64,000 bases of DNA. Source: Ralstonia sp. A12 (GTDB taxonomy: Bacteria > Pseudomonadota > Gammaproteobacteria > Burkholderiales > Burkholderiaceae). The stretch spans positions 1 through 64,000 of the forward strand of contig NZ_JSZO01000007.1 in the NCBI RefSeq assembly GCF_000801955.1. Direction: 5' to 3'. A model generated the notes under the pieces. That model ran no database searches. It saw only the letters and a list, made by a program, of their open reading frames with translations, and was not told the origin of the DNA. This document shows positions 1-12,100 of the stretch, in pieces. A program made the position numbers and the translations under genes. Each line of letters starts with the position of its first letter. Positions within the stretch are counted from its first letter, which is position 1.

Positions 1-73
1 CAAAAAAGCTGACAAGCCCCCCCTGCCGGGGATGAAACAGGGGATGCACCACCAAGATCCATCCCAACGACAA
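1..73. other. Left-edge non-coding stretch behind hemL
   Basis: No gene is visible here. On the minus strand, reading out of hemL, a 6-bp stem (20-25 with 38-43, loop of 12) is followed after some distance by a run of six T (positions 2-7). This may be a weak terminator for hemL, but the gap between stem and T-run is longer than usual, so the call is tentative. Confidence 0.25.
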
Positions 74-1387
74 TCAAACGGCCTTGAACGCCTTTCGAGC
101 CGCTTCAAGCGTGGCATCCAGAATCGCATCGTCGTGCGTCGACGAAACAAATCCAGCCTCAAACGCCGAAGGTGCCAGATACACACCTTCAGCCAACATG
201 GCATGGAAGAACGCATTGAAGCGCCCGACATCACTCTTGGTCACTTCAGCAAAGCTGGTCGGCACACCTTCACGGAAGTAGATGCCGAACATGCCGCCAA
301 CGCTGTCCGCGGCAAACGGCACACCAACCTCGCGAGCAATCTCAGCCAGCCCATCGACCAGCTTGCGCGTCTGCGCAGCCAGCCGATCGTGGAAGCCATC
401 CGCAGCAATCAGGCGCAGCGTGGTCAGCCCGGCAGCCACCGCCAGCGGGTTACCCGACAGCGTGCCGGCTTGATACACGCTGCCCAGCGGCGCCAGGAAG
501 CCCATGATGTCGCTGCGGCCGCCAAACGCTGCTGCCGGCATGCCGCCGCCAATCACCTTGCCCAGACACGTCAGATCCGGCTTGATGCCATACAGCGCCT
601 GCGCGCAGCCCAGCGCCACGCGGAAACCCGTCATCACCTCGTCAAAGATCAGCACAGCGCCGTGCTCCGTGCAGAGCGAGCGCATGGCTTGGTGGAACTC
701 GGTGCTGCCACGCACCAGGTTCATGTTGCCGGCCACCGGCTCGACGATCACGGCGGCGATTTCCTTGCCATGGCGGGCAAACGCCTCACGCAGGGCGTCG
801 ACGTCGTTGTACGGCAGCACCATCGTGTGCTTGACCACGTCTTCCGGCACGCCGGCGGAGGACGGCGCGTTCTGCGTCGTGTCGGCAAAGGTCAGCAGCC
901 CCGAGCCGGCTTTGACCAGCAGGCTGTCAGCGTGGCCGTGGTAGCAGCCTTCGAACTTGACGATCAGGTCGCGCCCGGTAAAGCCGCGCGCCAGGCGCAG
1001 GGCGCTCATGGTCGCCTCGGTGCCCGACGACACCAGTCGCACTTGTTCGATGGAGGGCACGAGCTTGCAGATTTCCTCGGCCATGACGACTTCCGCCTCG
1101 GTCGGGGCGCCGAACGAGAAGCTGTCGGCCGCCACTTCCTGCACCGCACGCACGACATCCGGATGCGCGTGGCCGACGATCATCGGGCCCCACGAGCCCA
1201 CGTAGTCGATATAGCGGGTGCCGTCGGCATCCCACATATACGGGCCGGCTGCCTTGGCAATGAAGCGCGGCGTGCCGCCTACCGAGCGGAAGGCGCGTAC
1301 CGGCGAGTTCACCCCGCCGGGGATGGTCTTTTGGGCACGTTCAAACAGGGCGGCGCTGCGCGAAGTAGCCAAAGAGGGAGTCGACAT
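74..1387 (-). CDS. hemL: Glutamate-1-semialdehyde 2,1-aminomutase
   Basis: A PLP enzyme that converts glutamate-1-semialdehyde to 5-aminolevulinate, the last step of the C5 route to tetrapyrroles. It acts in the cytosol. The 437-residue protein has the class III aminotransferase fold signatures: the N-terminal '[11 protein letters not shown]' of HemL, '[16 protein letters not shown]', '[10 protein letters not shown]', and the PLP lysine in '[11 protein letters not shown]' near residue 277. The start is placed at the ATG giving [11 protein letters not shown], because the 16 residues of the longer reading frame have no counterpart in the family. It is transcribed divergently from rubA. A CATAAT hexamer on the minus strand (1459-1464) could serve as -10, without a good -35. 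Confidence 0.97.
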   Translation of the reverse strand: MSTPSLATSRSAALFERAQKTIPGGVNSPVRAFRSVGGTPRFIAKAAGPYMWDADGTRYIDYVGSWGPMIVGHAHPDVVRAVQEVAADSFSFGAPTEAEVVMAEEICKLVPSIEQVRLVSSGTEATMSALRLARGFTGRDLIVKFEGCYHGHADSLLVKAGSGLLTFADTTQNAPSSAGVPEDVVKHTMVLPYNDVDALREAFARHGKEIAAVIVEPVAGNMNLVRGSTEFHQAMRSLCTEHGAVLIFDEVMTGFRVALGCAQALYGIKPDLTCLGKVIGGGMPAAAFGGRSDIMGFLAPLGSVYQAGTLSGNPLAVAAGLTTLRLIAADGFHDRLAAQTRKLVDGLAEIAREVGVPFAADSVGGMFGIYFREGVPTSFAEVTKSDVGRFNAFFHAMLAEGVYLAPSAFEAGFVSSTHDDAILDATLEAARKAFKAV

Positions 1388-1601
1388 GGATGCAGTTGGA
1401 AGAGAGAGGCGCCGCGCAGAACAACGCTGCGGCACGGTTTAAAGGCTGGTTTGCGGCGATTATGCGGTGGTTTGACGCAGATCCAGGTTGGATACAGTCA
1501 AACACGTTGCGCGCCCGGCGCCTGTTCTGGCGCGCCGGGGCGTGATTCGGTACCATCTGGCCTGCCATTTTAATAGACGGAACCCACCGAAGCTTTGCCC
1601 T

Positions 1602-1784
1602 ATGGAACAACAGATTGAATACAAGACGTGGATGTGCCTGATTTGCGGCTGGATCTACGACGAAGAACAAGGCGCACCGGATGACGGCATTGCGGCCGGC
1701 ACGAAGTGGGAAGATGTGCCCATCAACTGGACGTGCCCCGAGTGCGGCGCGCGCAAGGAAGACTTCGAAATGGTGCAGATCTGA
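1602..1784 (+). CDS. rubA: Rubredoxin
   Basis: A 60-residue iron-only electron carrier of the cytosol. Two CxxC-type knuckles, 'CLICGWIY' and 'CPECGARK', supply the four cysteines that hold one Fe. The acidic region between them ('YDEEQGAPDDGI') is typical of the family. The start at 1602 gives the usual rubredoxin length, and the upstream in-frame stretch has no family match. It stands divergent to hemL, an order common in Burkholderiales. A TTGACG at 1472-1477 with TACAGT at 1493-1498 (15-bp spacing) is a weak promoter possibility. The electron partner is not encoded in the window. Confidence 0.95.
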   Translation: MEQQIEYKTWMCLICGWIYDEEQGAPDDGIAAGTKWEDVPINWTCPECGARKEDFEMVQI

Positions 1785-2103
1785 GTCGGGTCTGACCTGT
1801 CTCCCGTCGGCAAGTGAGCGGTTGCCCTCTTGCCGACAGCCAAATATCAGGAAGTGACGGTTCGATGAATAGGCTCGTCGCTTCCATGCCACAGGCGGCC
1901 GGCGGACAGTCGGCGCCATTGACGGCGAATAGGTGACTTGTCACACTTCGTCAAATTCTGAGCTTCACACTTCATAAGCGGGCCGGGGGGCGTAGTTTTG
2001 AAGTCGTCGCCAGCGTGGGCCCTTTTTGGGCACGCCGCGTCGATTTGCCGCGATCCATCCGGTCAGAATGTCGTGGCGACCCGTGGTCGCGCAATGCGAG
2101 AAC
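1785..2103. other. Intergenic region rubA-pilG with hairpin
   Basis: This 319-bp stretch has no supported gene. A 9-bp perfect inverted repeat (1806-1814 with 1829-1837, loop 14) lies just after rubA and may end its transcript, although no T-run follows. A second imperfect hairpin with a T5 loop sits near 2008-2035. The pilG promoter is expected here, but no convincing sigma-70 pair was found. Confidence 0.5.
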
Positions 2104-2583
2104 ATGATGCAATCCGCGCGGGTGGAACAACTGACCGACTCCCAACCGCTGGCGACTTCACCGCTGGCGAACTCCTCGGCGCCCCTCTTGGGCTGCAAAG
2201 TGCTGGTCATCGATGACTCCAGCACCATCCGTCGTACTGCGCAGATTTTCTTGACCCAGGCCGGTTGTCAGGTCGTGCTGGCCGAGGACGGTTTCGACGC
2301 CCTGGCTAAAGTTGGCGACCTAAAACCCGATCTCGTGTTCTGCGACATCCTGATGCCGAACGTGGACGGTTACCAGACCTGCGCGCTGATCAAGAAAAGC
2401 CCGAAATTTCATGCCACGCCTGTGATCATGCTGTCTTCTCGCGACGGTATCTTTGACCGCGCGCGCGGTCGGTCGGTCGGGGCGGTGGACCACCTTGCCA
2501 AGCCTTTCTCCAAGGAAGCGCTGCTGGAGGCGGTCCAGACCCATCTGCCGGCGGCGAACGCGACAAACGGCGCCGCACAGTGA
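2104..2583 (+). CDS. pilG: Type IV pilus twitching response regulator PilG
   Basis: A single-domain CheY-like receiver that takes phosphate from the ChpA kinase and promotes pilus extension. The receiver is complete: the acidic pair in 'VLVIDDSSTIRR', the phospho-acceptor Asp in 'LVFCDILMPN', the switch Ser in 'VIMLSSRDG' and the Lys in 'HLAKPF'. An N-terminal tail of about 30 residues precedes the receiver, as in other PilG proteins. The start is one of two adjacent ATGs (2104 or 2107). An earlier in-frame ATG at 2026 gives a longer, unlikely leader. It is first gene of pilG-pilH-pilI-pilJ-chpA. Confidence 0.92.
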   Translation: MMQSARVEQLTDSQPLATSPLANSSAPLLGCKVLVIDDSSTIRRTAQIFLTQAGCQVVLAEDGFDALAKVGDLKPDLVFCDILMPNVDGYQTCALIKKSPKFHATPVIMLSSRDGIFDRARGRSVGAVDHLAKPFSKEALLEAVQTHLPAANATNGAAQ

Positions 2584-2612
2584 CGGCACTCTCTAATCGA
2601 AGGACTGTTTGT

Positions 2613-2981
2613 ATGGCAATTAAGAAAGTGTTGGTGGTCGATGATTCCCCGACCGAAGCGCTGCACCTGTCGGAGATCCTCGGCAAGGGCGGTTTCAAGG
2701 TGACGGTTGCGGCCGATAGCGACCAGGCCATGGCCAAGCTCGAAGCCGAATCGTTCGACCTGATCCTGATGGACGTGGTGATGCCCGGCCAGAACGGCTA
2801 CCAGGCGACCCGCGCGATCAAGAAGGATGAGCGCTTCCAGGACATCCCCGTGATCATGTGCACGACCAAGGGGTTGGAGACCGACCGCGTGTGGGGCATG
2901 CGTCAGGGCGCATCGGACTACATCGTCAAGCCGGTCAAGGCTGAAGAGCTGCTGGACAAGATCGCCAAGCTGCCGCAGTAA
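2613..2981 (+). CDS. pilH: Type IV pilus twitching response regulator PilH
   Basis: A 122-residue stand-alone receiver paired with PilG. In known Pil-Chp systems PilH opposes PilG and acts on pilus retraction or as a phosphate sink. Receiver residues are visible: 'VLVVDDSPTEAL', phospho-acceptor Asp in 'LILMDVVMPG', switch Thr in 'VIMCTTKG' and Lys in 'YIVKPV'. The ATG at 2613 follows AAGGA-type sequence at a sensible distance. It lies 29 bp after pilG in the same operon. Confidence 0.94.
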   Translation: MAIKKVLVVDDSPTEALHLSEILGKGGFKVTVAADSDQAMAKLEAESFDLILMDVVMPGQNGYQATRAIKKDERFQDIPVIMCTTKGLETDRVWGMRQGASDYIVKPVKAEELLDKIAKLPQ

Positions 2982-3026
2982 GCCGAGCCAGCCGTCGACC
3001 CGGAACACCACGGACATGAGCCAGAC

Positions 3027-3572
3027 GTGAACGAACCGCGCACCAACCTGACCTCCCGCCAGCGCCTGCATGAATACCAGGCGATGCTGGCACGGCGCCT
3101 GCAAGAGGCACGCGCCAAGTCGTCGACGGAAGGCTTCCTGGGCGTGCAGATCGGCGACCAGCACTGGCTGCTGTCGCTATCGGACACGGGCGAGGTGCTG
3201 GATTACCAGCCGCCCGCACGCGTGCCGCTCACGCAGCCGTGGTACCTGGGCCTCGTGAATGCGCGGGGCAACTTGCTGGGCGTGATCGATTTCGGCCTGT
3301 TCTGTGGCGAAGCGCCGACGGCCGGTGGCGCCGGTGCCAAGATCGTGGTGCTGTCCAAAGACCCGCAGCGTGCGTGCGCGATCATCGTGCCGCGTGTGGC
3401 AGGGTTGCGCAGCCTGAGCGATCTGCAGCCGGTCGAGGCTGAACAGGACGAGAACCGCCTGTGGCAAGGCCGCGCCTGGCGCGATGCGCAGGGCACGCTG
3501 TGGCGTGAGATGGACGTGCGCCGCCTGCTGGCCGATCCGGCCTTCCTGCAGGTGGGCCGTAGCCGCGCATAA
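3027..3572 (+). CDS. pilI: CheW-like adaptor PilI
   Basis: A 181-residue CheW-domain protein expected to couple the PilJ receptor to the ChpA kinase at the inner membrane. Visible CheW features are 'LGVQIGDQHWLLSLSDTGEV' near the start, 'PWYLGLVNARGNLLGVIDF' in the middle and 'RVAGLRSLSDL' later. The start is GTG; the nearby ATG at 3016 runs into a stop in its frame. The gene follows pilH by 45 bp, and a 261-bp gap without a recognisable gene separates it from pilJ. Confidence 0.92.
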   Translation: MNEPRTNLTSRQRLHEYQAMLARRLQEARAKSSTEGFLGVQIGDQHWLLSLSDTGEVLDYQPPARVPLTQPWYLGLVNARGNLLGVIDFGLFCGEAPTAGGAGAKIVVLSKDPQRACAIIVPRVAGLRSLSDLQPVEAEQDENRLWQGRAWRDAQGTLWREMDVRRLLADPAFLQVGRSRA

Positions 3573-3833
3573 GGCGCGCGGCGGCAACGGTAGGACAAGA
3601 CCCGGCCGCAAGATCAGCCGGGCACGAACAAAAACAGATTGGGCGCATCCGCAACGGGAGCGGGCGCGCACAGGGGCAAGAGGCGGTGCAGGGCGCGGCA
3701 ACAGGGCGCGCCGATATGTACCGCGGAAGGTGCGGACCACGCCAAGCTAGACAAGGCGAGGCCGCGGACGGGAAATCCATGTTGCTGATCTCGGGAAAAC
3801 GGGACGGCCGCATCGACAAAACAAGAGGGTCCT

Positions 3834-6062
3834 ATGGGGTTCAAGTGGTTCAACGCAGGTCGCCGTGCCGGTGAGGCAGGGGCGCCGGAGGTTGCAGCGG
3901 AGGGCGCATCAGCGGCTTCCATGCAGTTGGATAACCCCCATGCGGATGACGACAATCCCGCAGGCACACCCACGCAGCTGGGCCGCACGCCCATGGATGC
4001 CGTGGTCGGCTGGATGGAGCGCGTGCCGTTTGCCGCGCAGCAGCGGGTCTTCACGATCGGCCTGGTGGTCGGCCTGCTGGCCCTGCTGACGTCGGTGTAC
4101 CTGGATAACCGGCAGGCCAACAACGGCTCGGTGCAGATTGAAATTGCCGGTGACACGCTGATGCACTCGCAGCGTCTGGCCAAGGCCGTTCCGGTGGCAC
4201 TGCTCGGTAACGTCAACGCATTCACGCAGCTCAAGGAGAGCCGCGCGCGCCTGCAGGAAAACCTCGAAGCCCTGAAGAACGGCAACTCCGATCGCGGCGT
4301 GCGCGCCACCATCGGCAGCGACTCCGAAGTCCTGCTCGACAAAGCGATCGACGAATGGAAGCGCAGCGACAAGAGCGCCCAGGCCGTGCTGTCGCAAGAG
4401 AAGACCCTGGTGGCGGTGGGTAAGACGCTGAACGTGTTCAACGCGTCCAACCCCGAACTGCTGGAAGAAGCCGAGCAGATCTCGTCGATGAAGCTGCAGA
4501 CCAACGCGCCGGCCCGTGAAGTGGCCGCCTCGTCGCAGCTCGTGATGTTGACGCAGCGTCTCGGTAAGAACATGAACGAGTTCCTGGCCGGCGAAGGCGT
4601 GAACCCGGAAACGGCGTTCCTGCTCGGTAAGGACACCAACACCTTCCGCGAAACCCTGAACGGCCTGCTCAACGGTTCCGAAGCGCTGCGCCTGTCGCCC
4701 GCGACCGATCCCGAGACCAAGGGCTACCTGCAAGAGCTGTCGACCCGCTTCGACAACGTGCAGAAGACTACGCAGATCATTCTGGAAAACTTGCCGGGCC
4801 TGATCGCCGCCAAGCGCGCCCAGCAGCAGATCTTCAACGACAACGAAAAGCTGCGTGCTGAATTGTCCGACCTGCAGTCGGCGTATTCGAGCAGCGTGCG
4901 CAACCGTCCGTTCACCCTGGGTGCGGTGGTGTTGTCGGCAATCTTGACGGTGGTCTGCCTGGCCGGACTGGCCGCCCTGTACCTGCGCGATTCGCGTGTG
5001 CGTACGATGGAAGCAGAAGCCCGCCAGCGTGAAGCTGAAGAACGCCGGATGGTGGAAAAGCGCAACAACGATTCCACCCAGGCCGCAATTCTGCGTCTGA
5101 TGAACGAGCTGCAGGACATTGCAGACGGTGACTTGACCAAGCAGGCCACCGTGTCGGAAGACATTACCGGCGCCATTGCCGACTCGGTGAACTACACCGT
5201 GGAAGAACTGCGCGAGCTGGTCGGCCGGGTGCAGCAGACGGCCGAGCAGGTGACGCAGGCATCGTCGGCGGTGGCCGTGACGTCCGAGGGCCTGGTGGCC
5301 GCATCGGAAGAACAGTCCCGTCAGATCCGCCAGACCGGCCAGTCGGTGGTGGAGATGGCCGACCGCATTACGCAGGTCTCGCGCGGCGCAGCTGAATCGG
5401 CCAACGTGGCACGCGCCTCGCTGGCGGCAGCAGAGCAAGGTCAGCAGGCGGTGCAGAACGCCATCACGGGCATGAACGACATCCGTGACCAGATTCAGGA
5501 AACCTCGAAGCGGATCAAGCGCCTGGGCGAATCGTCGCAGGAGATTGGTGAAATCGTGGAGCTGATCTCGGACATTACCGAGCAGACCAACGTGCTGGCA
5601 CTGAACGCTGCCATTCAGGCAGCATCGGCTGGTGAAGCCGGTCGCGGCTTCTCGGTGGTGGCAGAGGAAGTGCAGCGCCTGGCAGAACGTTCCGCCGAGG
5701 CAGCCAAGCAGATCGGTGCGCTGATCCGCACGATTCAGACCGATACGCAAGACGCGGTGCACGCTATGGAGCGCAGCACGGCGGGTGTGGTGGAAGGGGC
5801 GAAGCTGTCCGATAACGCCGGTGCTGCACTGGTGGAGATCGGCCGCGTGTCGCGCCAGCTTGCCGAACTGATTGAAAGCATTTCGCAGACGACGTCGCAC
5901 GAAGCAACGCTGGCGTCTGATGTGGCGCAGAACATCGAACAGATTCTGCACATCACGGAACAGACGTCGACGGGTACTCGCCAGACTGCGCAGTCGGTGC
6001 GCCAGCTCACGCAGCTTGCTGAAGAACTGCGTGACTCGGTGGCCCGGTTCCGCATCGCGTAA
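3834..6062 (+). CDS. pilJ: Type IV pilus methyl-accepting chemoreceptor PilJ
   Basis: An inner-membrane chemoreceptor of 742 residues feeding the ChpA kinase. An extended N-terminal cytosolic tail (1-65) is followed by TM1 (about 72-90), a helical periplasmic sensor (about 92-355) built of two similar PilJ-type helical modules, TM2 (about 358-382), a HAMP-like linker and the cytosolic signalling domain. The hairpin tip is at about 574-620 with '[19 protein letters not shown]' and '[18 protein letters not shown]'. Start at the ATG in 'MGFKWFNAG', which follows GAGGG-like sequence. The adaptation enzymes PilK and ChpB are not encoded nearby, so methylation, if any, is served from elsewhere. Confidence 0.95.
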   Translation: MGFKWFNAGRRAGEAGAPEVAAEGASAASMQLDNPHADDDNPAGTPTQLGRTPMDAVVGWMERVPFAAQQRVFTIGLVVGLLALLTSVYLDNRQANNGSVQIEIAGDTLMHSQRLAKAVPVALLGNVNAFTQLKESRARLQENLEALKNGNSDRGVRATIGSDSEVLLDKAIDEWKRSDKSAQAVLSQEKTLVAVGKTLNVFNASNPELLEEAEQISSMKLQTNAPAREVAASSQLVMLTQRLGKNMNEFLAGEGVNPETAFLLGKDTNTFRETLNGLLNGSEALRLSPATDPETKGYLQELSTRFDNVQKTTQIILENLPGLIAAKRAQQQIFNDNEKLRAELSDLQSAYSSSVRNRPFTLGAVVLSAILTVVCLAGLAALYLRDSRVRTMEAEARQREAEERRMVEKRNNDSTQAAILRLMNELQDIADGDLTKQATVSEDITGAIADSVNYTVEELRELVGRVQQTAEQVTQASSAVAVTSEGLVAASEEQSRQIRQTGQSVVEMADRITQVSRGAAESANVARASLAAAEQGQQAVQNAITGMNDIRDQIQETSKRIKRLGESSQEIGEIVELISDITEQTNVLALNAAIQAASAGEAGRGFSVVAEEVQRLAERSAEAAKQIGALIRTIQTDTQDAVHAMERSTAGVVEGAKLSDNAGAALVEIGRVSRQLAELIESISQTTSHEATLASDVAQNIEQILHITEQTSTGTRQTAQSVRQLTQLAEELRDSVARFRIA

Positions 6063-6148
6063 TTGGCCTGACACCGTCGTTACTGGATTTCGGGCGGGAA
6101 CGCCAAGCGGCAATCGCGGCAACCGCCACCTGCTTTTTGGAAGCACAC

Positions 6149-9100
6149 ATGCGTCATCAATCTTCCGCCCAGCCCGAAGAATCCGAGCGCGCCTCGCTTG
6201 AGGCGACCGGAGCCGCTGCCGGGCGTCCGAAGTCTGTCGTGCCGGCACGCGATCTTTCCGCACTGGCCTGGGTCGCGCCCAACATGCGCGCCGCGCTGGA
6301 CGATGCCGTGCGCGAGTTCGGCGAATACGCGGCCGATGTCATTGCCAACCCGGAAGTCATTGGCGCGCGCGATACCACCTCGCTGCGCCTGGCTGGCCAG
6401 TACCTGCACCAGGCTGCTGGCGCGCTGCTGATCGTCGGCCTGCGTGGTATCGACGTGTACTGCCAGGCCGCCAAGCGTCTGCTCGAAGCGGTTGATGCCG
6501 GTACGGTGCAGGCCGATGTGCAGACGCTGGATGTTTTCTCGCGCGCTGTGCAGGCGCTGCAGGAGTACGTGGCCGACCTGATGGCCGGCATGGCCGAAGA
6601 GCCGCTGCGCCTGTTCCAACCGTATCAAGCTGTGCTCGCCCGCCTGGGCGAAGAGCGCATCCACCCGGCTGACCTGTGGGCTGACGAGCTGCGCCACCTG
6701 CCGGCGTTGCTGCTGCCCTCGCGTGATCTGCCGGGGCTGGCACGCTTGCGCCGCAAGTTCGAACTCGCGCTACTGACCGCGCTGCGTGCACCGGCATCCA
6801 ACGCAGACAACGCCCAGGCCGATCCGGCTGCCGCTGCCGCCGCTTACGCGCCGCTGGAAGAACTGCTGCACGGCATCCGCGCGCTTGAACGCGAACCGCG
6901 CCGCGCCGGCGACGACCTGCAGCGCGATCTGTGGCTCGTGTTGGCACTGACGTTCGGCGCGCTACGTGCCGGGCTGGTGCCGGCCGACATGACCGCCAAG
7001 CGCCTGGCGGCACGCGTCAACCTGCTGCTGCGCCAGTATTCGCACAACAACGTCCATCTGCCGCAAGGCCTGCTGACCGACGCGCTGTACCTGCTCGCAG
7101 GCATGGCCTACAGCAATGTGCCCGCCACGCCGGTGGGTGACGACACGCTGGGTCCGGACATCGTCGCCTGCGTGCAGGCCTTTGCGATTCCGCCCACGCA
7201 CGCGCCAGCCGGTGCGTTGCACACGCGCCAGTACTACGCGCTGCTGCCGGCGGATGCCACCGACACGCTGCAACGTGTGGGCCGCACGCTGGAGACGCTG
7301 AGCCAGCAAGCCGAGCCGGACGCCGAAGAAACCGACGCCGCGTTGCAGACGCTCGCACTGCATACCGAGGCACTGGGCCAGCCTGCCTTGCTGGATTTGT
7401 CGCAGCGCCTGACTGAGGCACGTGGCCACGATGTCGCGCCCACGCTGCAGTTCCTCTCGCGCATGCTGGCTCGCCCTTGGGCGCTGCATGGTGAATCCGG
7501 CGATTTGCGCAGCGCGTGGTTTGCCGCCCGTTGCAATGAGTTGGCCGAACACGCTCGCGCCACCCAGGCAGGCGACGCTGTGCCCGCACCGGCGTGGCTG
7601 TCCCTGCTGGCTGAGGAAACCGCACACCGCCGCACGCGCGCCGAACAGGTGCGTGCGCTGCAGACGCAACTGGCCTCGGCCGAAACGCACCTCGACGCCT
7701 TCGAGCGCGAAGGCGAGCAAAGCGGTGGCCTGCAGGAAGCCAGCCGCTTGTTCGGTGAAATGCAGGGCGCCTTTGCTGTCATCGACGCTTACGAGGCCGT
7801 GCACGCCACCGAAGCCGCCCAATCGACCATCGCCGCGTTGGAAGCCGCGGGCGAGGGCGCAGCGGCGGATCGCGAACGCTACCTGGGTGCGCTGGCTGCC
7901 AACGCCAGCGGCCTGCAGGGCTTCCTCGACGCGCTGTCTGCCGGCACCGAACTGACCGGCACGCAGATCGACGAGATCGTCATCGAAGGCACGCTCACGC
8001 CAACCGAGCGCGAAACCGCTTGGCATGCGTTTGCCTTTGACGCGGAATCCGGCATGCTGGCCCGCCGTGAGACGCAGGACGATGCGCAAGCCGCCGAGCA
8101 TACGGCGACTGCCGACGTTGCGTCGCCGCTGCAATCGCTGCTTGACCGCCTGCTCGCCAAGCATCCGGTGGACCCGAATGACCCTCTGGCCGCCGAGCTG
8201 CGCACCGCACTGCAGGAAGCACGCGACGCCGCCGCCATTGACGACGATCCGGCACGCCGCCGCCGTCTGGAAGAGGCCCTGGCACAGTTCGACGCATGGC
8301 AGGTCGGCAGCGCCGGCTCGCTTGAGCGTCTGCAGGCTGCGCTGGCGGCACCGGTTGCCGCACCTGCCGAGGCCGCACCCGCGCCGGCCGTTGCTGCGCG
8401 CGATACGCAATCCATCGATGCCGAGCTGCTCGACATCTTCCTGTCCGAAGCCGAAGAAGTGCTGGCCGGTGTGCGCACCGATCTGCATGCGCTGCACGCT
8501 GCAGCCGAGGCCGGCCCCGGTGGCCTGGCCGCCGGCTCCGACCTCGACCTCCTGACGCAACTGCGCCGCGCGTTCCACACGCTCAAGGGCTCGGGCCGCA
8601 TGGTTGGCCTGACGCGCTATGGCGAGGCCGCATGGGCCATTGAGCAGGTGATGAACGTGTGGCTGGCCGAGAGCCGCGTGCCGTCGCACGATCTGGCCGC
8701 GCTGCTGACCCGCGCAGAATCCGAACTGTCGACCTGGGCGGCTGCCATTGCGCAATCGCCGCAGGCCGATCACCCGATCGAGCCGCTGGTGGCCGCAGCC
8801 GAACGCGTGCGCCACGGTGGTCCGTTCGTCTGGCTGGAGACCGTGCCGGAAGCGCACGAACCGGCCGAACACGCAGAATCACAAGTGCCGACAGCGGAAG
8901 CGGCCGCGCCGCTCCATCTGATTACCGCCGAGCCTGTGGAACTGGTGGTGCCGGAAGCGTCGGTCGAACCGGTTGTGGAGTCGCACGAAGCCATCACGCT
9001 CACGTGGGACGACGAGCCTGCGCTGCCTGAAGTTGAAGCGCCGATGCCAGAGGCGACGGCACCGCTGATCGAGCCGGAAGCGATCGAGCCTGAGGCCGTG

Positions 9101-12100
9101 GAGCCGCTGGTCTCGGAGCCCGTCATCGAGCCGGTTGAAGTGGAACCCGCTGCCGAGCTGGTCGAGCCGCTTGTGCAGGTTGAGCCTGCTGCCGAGCCGG
9201 TTGTGGCTGACGGCGATGCCAAGGTGATCCCGTTCCCGTTCGCGCAGACCGGTGGAGCGGAAGAAGCGCCGCACGACGATGGCGTGAAGGTCATCGGCCC
9301 GGTGCGCGTGAGCGTGGCGCTGTACAACGTCTACCTGCAGGAAGCCGACGATCTCATCCGCCGCCTGGGCGTGGACTTCTCGGAGTGGCGCCACGAAGGC
9401 CGCACGCCGCCGAGCGAGCTGGCGCTGCGTGCCGCGCACACGTTGCAGGGCAGTTCCGCCGTGGTCGAACTGGAGCCCGTGCGCCAGTTGGCCGATGCGC
9501 TGGAGCAGGTGCTGCTGAATCTGAACAGCCGTCCGGTGGCAATGCACCCGGGCGACTTCCGCCTGCTCGATCAGGCGGTCGAACGCATGCGCGGCATGCT
9601 GCATCAGTTTGCTGCTAGCGTCTGGCCCGAGACCGACGAGCCGTTGCGTCGTGGCTTGGAAGAGCTATGCGAGCGCGTGCTGGTGCGTCCGCGCCTGCCG
9701 CTGGAGCCGGCCCCGCAAGCCTTTGTCGAGGCCGCACAGGCTGAGAACGAAACTGCTGGCCTGGTGGATGAGCCCGCCTTTGCGCTGCCCCAGGACTTGG
9801 TGCAGCTCGCGCCCGCATATCAGGCGCCCGCGGCCGAACCGGCTGTTGGCGAATTGGTGCGTCAGGCACCGTCCGATGCGCTCGATCCGGCGCTGCTGGA
9901 AATCTTCCTGGAAGAAGCGCACGTTGCGCTGCCCGAACTGGGCCAGCACCTGCGCGCATGGGAAGCCGCGCCGCAGGACCGTGCCACCTCCGGCCTGCTG
10001 CTGCGTAACCTGCACACCGTGAAGGGCAGTGCCCGTATGGCCGGTGCCATGACGCTGGGCCAGGCGGCGCACGAAATGGAAAGCGCCATCGAGAGCGGCC
10101 TGCGCCAGAACCGCGTGGACGACGTGCTATTCCGCAAGCTCTACGTGTGGTTCGACCGCATTCAGGCACACGTCGATGCGCTGGGCTCGGGCAAGGTGTT
10201 GCCGCTGGACGCCGGCCTGGCCGAAGCTGCAGAGGCCTCGCTGGCGGAGGATGAAACGCAAGCCGTGCCCGGCACCTCGATGCTGCCGGCCGTGGCCACT
10301 ACCACCAACGTTGACCTGACCGGCACGCGCAGCGCAGAAGCCGAGGCCCTGGAAGTGGCTGAACGCCAGCGCGCCATGGTGCGTGTGCAGGCCCGTGCGC
10401 TCGACTCGCTCATCAACGACGCCGGTGAGGTGGGCGCTGCGCGCGCACGTCTGGAATCGGAAGTCGATGCGCTCAAGACCTACCTGTCGGAGCTGAACGA
10501 CAACGTGGCGCGTCTGCGTTCGCAGGTGCGCGAGATCGAAATCCAGGCCGAAACGCAGATGGAGTCGCGCATTGCCGATGCGCAAGCGCACGCCGAAGCC
10601 TTCGATCCGCTGGAGTTCGACCGCTTCACGCGCCTGCAGGAACTTACGCGGATGATGGCCGAGTCCGTCAACGACGTGGCAACGGTGCAGCAGAACTTGT
10701 TCCGCGGTTTCGATCAGGCATCGCTCGATCTGGAAACGCAGGCGCGCCTCACGCGCGGCCTGCAGCGCAGCCTGATGCGCGCGCGCATGGTGCAGTTCGA
10801 TACCGTGGCGGATCGCTTGTACCGCGTGGCCCGTCAGGCTGCATCGGAAACTGGCAAGGAAGTCCGCCTGTTCATCAAGGGCGGTACGGTGGAACTGGAC
10901 CGCAGCGTGCTGGACCGCATGGGCGGCCCGCTGGAGCACATGATCCGTAATGCCGTCGCGCACGGTATTGAATCCGCCGATGAGCGCCGCGCCAAGGGCA
11001 AATCGCCCGCGGGTGATCTGACGCTGGAAGTGCAGCAGGAAGGCAACGAAGTCGTGCTGCACTTTGTGGATGACGGCGCCGGCCTGAACCTCGACCGCAT
11101 CCGCGCCCGTGCGCTGGAGCGTCAGCTCCTGGCGCCGGACGAAGAGGCCAGCGATGCCCGTCTCACCGAGATGATCTTCACGCCGGGCTTCTCCACCGCC
11201 GACCAGGTGTCGGAACTGGCTGGCCGTGGCGTGGGCATGGACGTGGTCCGTGCGGAGACCGTGGCCCTGGGTGGCCGCATCTCGCTGCAGACCACGCCGG
11301 AAGTCGGTACGCGCTTCACCATCCACCTGCCGCTGACCACCGCCATTACGCAGGTGCTGCTGGTGCGTGTGGGCGAGCGTGTGTATGCAATTCCGTCGGG
11401 CATGATCGACCACGTGCAGCAACTGCGTCCGCAGGCGCTGGCCGAGGCGTATAACGCCGCGGCGCTGCAACTGCCGACCGGCCCGGTGCCGTTCCACTAC
11501 TTCGGCGCGCTGCTTGAAGAAGCGCAGGCTGTAACGGGTGGCCGCAAGTATTCGCCGGCCGTGGTGGTGCGCAGCGGTGCGGAACGCGCCGCCGTGCATG
11601 TCGATGAAGTGATCGGCAACCGTGAAGTGGTGGTGAAGCACATCGGTCCCCACCTCGCGCGCCTGGAAGGTATTGCGGGTGCGACTACGCTGGGTGACGG
11701 CGAGATCGTGCTGATCTACAACCCGGTGGTGCTCACGCAGCGCTTCGAGCGCGAAGCCGCAGCGCTGGGCTTGCCGCATGGCGATCAGGAAACCACCGGC
11801 GCCGTGGCAGAACTCACGCGCAGCGGCAGCACCGACGCCGTGCCGGGCCTGGCCACGCAGCCGATCGTCATGGTGGTCGACGATTCGCTCACGGTGCGCA
11901 AGGTCACGCAGCGTCTGCTCACGCGCTCGGGCTACCAAGCCGTGCTCGCGCGCGACGGTGTGGACGCACTGCGTCAGCTCCAGGAGATCACGCCGGACGC
12001 CATGCTGGTCGACATCGAAATGCCGCACATGGACGGCTTCGACCTCACGCGCAACGTGCGTGCGGATGAGCGCATCGGCGCCACGCCGATCATCATGATC

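Noticed and set aside
3909-6263. Minus-strand open frame of about 780 codons opposite pilJ
   Set aside because: PilJ has full receptor architecture on the plus strand. The opposite frame shows no family motif and a composition typical of antisense shadows.
6962-8872. Minus-strand open frame of about 630 codons opposite the N-terminal half of chpA
   Set aside because: No domain motif in the antisense product; the plus frame is continuous with the kinase.
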